Assembly (NCBI GenBank): GCA_000431015.1
Contig: HF985989.1
Span: 14,501 to 57,799, forward strand
Length of the DNA stretch: 43,299 nucleotides
Reading direction: 5' to 3'
Source of the DNA: Alistipes sp. CAG:514
GTDB lineage: Bacteria; Bacteroidota; Bacteroidia; Bacteroidales; UBA932
Below the pieces are notes generated by a model. It searched no databases. It was given only the letters and a program-made list of their open reading frames with translations, and had not been told where the DNA came from. Position numbers and translations under genes: made by a program. Shown here one piece after another: positions 41,771-43,299 of the stretch. How positions within the stretch are numbered: the first letter of the stretch is position 1; each line of letters begins with the position of its first letter.

Positions 41771-42421
41771 CTAAAGCATACTCGTGGCCATTAGCCACAG
41801 GGTATGCAGAAATGTGGGAACCAGAGTGTCATCTTGCCGGCAGTCGGGTAATTTGCTTACATCGTCCACCTCGTTCAGGTCGAAATATTCAACACCCCTG
41901 CCCCAAATGAAATCACCGAGTGACTGCCCTGATGGACGGAGCTTCGCTTCATGGAGGAATTTGTCGGCGAATTGCTGTTCACGACAGTTTTTCCACCACC
42001 AGAGACGTGAGCCATCCTGCTCGCTGATCTGCTGGATCATCGCGTTTACTTTCACCTCAAAGGTGTTCAAACGAAGGAAATCCGGGATTGAATAGCCCGA
42101 GTGGGTGATAAGCGCGTGGGTGGCATAGCAGACACAGATGTGTTCCAGTTTTGGATGACGAATCTGGCCTTCGTCCCAAGTCGTTCCATCGTCAAGAGTG
42201 TTCTCAAGGCCCAATTCCTTATCGCTCATTGTCGCTTTCAGGCCTTTGGAGGCGTCCCAGTAAGGACTACAGGTCATTACCTCCATGTCGCCTATTTTCT
42301 CTTGTTGAAGCATGGCGTTCACAATTATCATTTTGGTGAAATCCGAGCGGTAATATTCATCGTCTTCCAAATGGAGTACATCCTGAGCCGTGTCTCCCCA
42401 ATAGCGCAGGCATCCCTCCAC
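41771..42421 (-). CDS. Unrecognised lipoprotein with damaged signal peptide
   Basis: The open frame of about 216 residues can start at GTG 42421, but reading further upstream in the same frame gives a lipoprotein-like stretch, YLLIISVFCGAKEKDDD (to about 42480), with no standard start codon before an in-frame stop. An ATG at 42500 lies in another frame (MRLC…), so a one-base indel near 42485-42495 probably separates start from lipobox. The body has no family I recognise; visible features are VLHLEDDEYYRSDFTKM, CYATHALITHSGYSIPDFLRLN, RLWWWKNCREQQFADKFL and a C-terminus ending ATSML. It stands alone. The break may be real decay or a sequencing error. Confidence 0.5.
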   Translation of the reverse strand: MEGCLRYWGDTAQDVLHLEDDEYYRSDFTKMIIVNAMLQQEKIGDMEVMTCSPYWDASKGLKATMSDKELGLENTLDDGTTWDEGQIRHPKLEHICVCYATHALITHSGYSIPDFLRLNTFEVKVNAMIQQISEQDGSRLWWWKNCREQQFADKFLHEAKLRPSGQSLGDFIWGRGVEYFDLNEVDDVSKLPDCRQDDTLVPTFLHTLWLMATSML

Positions 42422-42643
42422 CGTAAGGTCGTCATCCTTCTCCTTTGCTCCACAAAATACGCTGATTATCAGTAAGTACAGAGGCCATACACAATCTCAT
42501 ACAAAGTCTGAATGAGTTGTGTATGTTTTCTTTTAATATCGTCCCCTATACTATACGCCCGCCACTGGGGGCTCGGAAGCCGGGTCAAACCGGGAACCTC
42601 CCACGACATTTCCACGCCATACGTCCGGATAAAAACAAAAAAT

Positions 42644-42668
42644 CCTGCCCCCCCGAAAGGAAGGCAGG
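42644..42668. terminator. Bidirectional terminator
   Basis: CCTGCC (42644-42649) pairs with GGCAGG (42663-42668) around a 13-base loop. A-rich sequence precedes it and AATCTTTTTT follows, so it can terminate on either strand; on the minus strand it ends the gene at 42709-43107. Confidence 0.65.
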
Positions 42669-42708
42669 AATCTTTTTTCAGTACCAGGCCAGAAGGCCAT
42701 CAGGAAGA

Positions 42709-43107
42709 TTAGTCACCGCCACCGGCGGCAGCTGCGGTCCACGCCACCTCGGCCAGCATGGTGCCGGACTTCTCGCCGGTGCTGGAGTTGACGTAGTAGT
42801 AGCGGAAGAAAATCTTCGGCGCTGCTGCGCTCGGGGCGCCGTTCTTAGCCACGTAATCGGCACGGATGTCGATTGCATTGGCGGTGGGTTCCTCGACCAT
42901 CTTGATGGCAGAGGCCTTCACGTGGGCGCGGGGAACGCCATTGGACTGACCTTCGGTGGCCTCGATGATCAGGAAGATGCCGCCATTGTCGGCGAGGGCC
43001 TGGTCCAGCTTGAAGGTAAAGGTTTCACCCTGGCACACGATGGTGGCGGTGGAAGGGTTCTCAACTCCCATCTTCTGGTTCATCATCGATTTCAAGTACT
43101 TTCTCAT
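42709..43107 (-). CDS. Unrecognised small protein (132 aa)
   Basis: This protein has up to 132 residues and no signal peptide; I recognise no family. The body alternates strands (STATIVCQGETFTFKLDQAL, GGIFLIIEATEG, AHVKASAIKM, KIFFRYYYVNSS, TMLAEVAWTA) and ends in a low-complexity AAAAGGGD tail. ATG 43107 makes it overlap the upstream TPR frame by 47 bases; the internal ATG at 43071 (MGVENPSTAT) reduces the overlap to 11 bases and may be the true start. It is followed by a good terminator. Both genes read leftward and look coupled. Confidence 0.6.
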   Translation of the reverse strand: MRKYLKSMMNQKMGVENPSTATIVCQGETFTFKLDQALADNGGIFLIIEATEGQSNGVPRAHVKASAIKMVEEPTANAIDIRADYVAKNGAPSAAAPKIFFRYYYVNSSTGEKSGTMLAEVAWTAAAAGGGD

Positions 43108-43279
43108 AATCTAATTGGGCTTCTTCCCGCCTGCCAAGTTCCATTAAGAGGTCTCCACGGCTTACATATAAATATGAATACGTTTTGTCCAGATCAATGC
43201 CCTGGTTGAAGTATTCCAAGGCTTTATCATTATCTCCCTGCAACTCGTAGCACCAACCAATGGCGCAGGGCAACCGCAT
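43061..43279 (-). CDS. TPR-repeat protein fragment
   Basis: This frame encodes about 72 residues with roughly two tetratricopeptide repeats: GWCYELQGDNDKALEYFNQGIDLD and SYLYVSRGDLLMELGRREEAQLDYEKVLEID, ending EPEDGS. An in-frame TAG lies two codons before the ATG at 43279, yet the first residues already sit inside a TPR helix, so the N-terminal part is missing. Either it is a truncated gene remnant or the window edge lies next to a break. TPRs mediate protein-protein contacts; no specific role can be given. Confidence 0.55.
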   Translation of the reverse strand: MRLPCAIGWCYELQGDNDKALEYFNQGIDLDKTYSYLYVSRGDLLMELGRREEAQLDYEKVLEIDDEPEDGS

Positions 43280-43299
43280 CAAATTCTAGCGCCCCTAAG

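Noticed and set aside
41675..41794. 39-residue frame in the spacer
   Set aside because: No Shine-Dalgarno, no hydrophobic segment and no recognisable motif; it is only mentioned within the spacer description.
42560..42610. tRNA-like T-arm (CCGGGTCAAACCGGG)
   Set aside because: No acceptor, D-arm or anticodon stem could be built around it on either strand.
42517..43209. 230-residue plus-strand frame
   Set aside because: It crosses a terminator and runs antisense to two leftward frames; low-complexity Pro/Arg/Gly content and no family.
1..43299. CRISPR arrays, rRNA or intact insertion sequences
   Set aside because: No regularly spaced repeats, rRNA-like sequence, or transposase frames with terminal inverted repeats were seen.

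Overview
The window looks like a chromosomal segment of a gut-type Bacteroidales bacterium. Evidence: two SusC/SusD pairs, many lipoproteins with the Cys-x-Lys/Asp-acidic start typical of surface-exported Bacteroidetes lipoproteins, -7 promoter boxes of the TAnnTTTG type, few Shine-Dalgarno sites, a membrane-bound AraC regulator and a FucP-type sugar transporter. The genome is moderately GC-rich (mostly GC-ending codons); genus cannot be fixed from the sequence.

Region 1 (1-21.3 kb) is a polysaccharide utilization locus. A leftward operon (MFS sugar transporter, GH2 beta-mannosidase, partial ROK kinase) diverges from a LacI-type regulator, followed by SusC, SusD, a fimbrillin-like surface lipoprotein and a GH5-like endo-hydrolase lipoprotein. 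Then come a leftward clan GH-A hydrolase plus SGNH esterase, a GH78 rhamnosidase-type lipoprotein and a GH97 (SusB-type) lipoprotein. Palindromes of the form TTAATCGATTAA lie in front of the transporter operon, the regulator, susC and (one mismatch) GH78, and look like the LacI operators. The gene set suggests an acetylated, side-chain-bearing beta-mannan or a related glycan; the released hexose would be imported and phosphorylated. The GH97 gene has an elaborate leader with a palindrome, a promoter, a 5' stem-loop and a 39-residue membrane peptide.

Region 2 (21.4-29.6 kb) is a second SusC/SusD operon with two further lipoproteins but no glycoside hydrolase; a calcineurin-like phosphoesterase follows. 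Its susC appears nearly leaderless, and its last lipoprotein gene changes base composition part-way.

Region 3 (29.6-35.4 kb) is housekeeping: RNase R on the minus strand, diverging from a ROK kinase, mannose-6-phosphate isomerase and a seven-TM AraC regulator. The kinase and isomerase could finish the mannose pathway begun in region 1.

Region 4 (35.5-41.1 kb) is the most unusual part. It holds a lipoprotein Cys-amidase of the choloylglycine hydrolase/acid-amidase type, two tandem paralogous lipoproteins whose C-terminal halves resemble leukocidin/alpha-hemolysin pore-forming toxins (the first is frameshifted after its signal peptide), and a small outer-membrane barrel protein. I read this as a possible surface pore-forming, antagonism-type locus. 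Region 5 (41.1-43.3 kb) is gene-poor, with degenerate repeats, a damaged lipoprotein gene, an unrecognised small protein and a TPR fragment at the edge.
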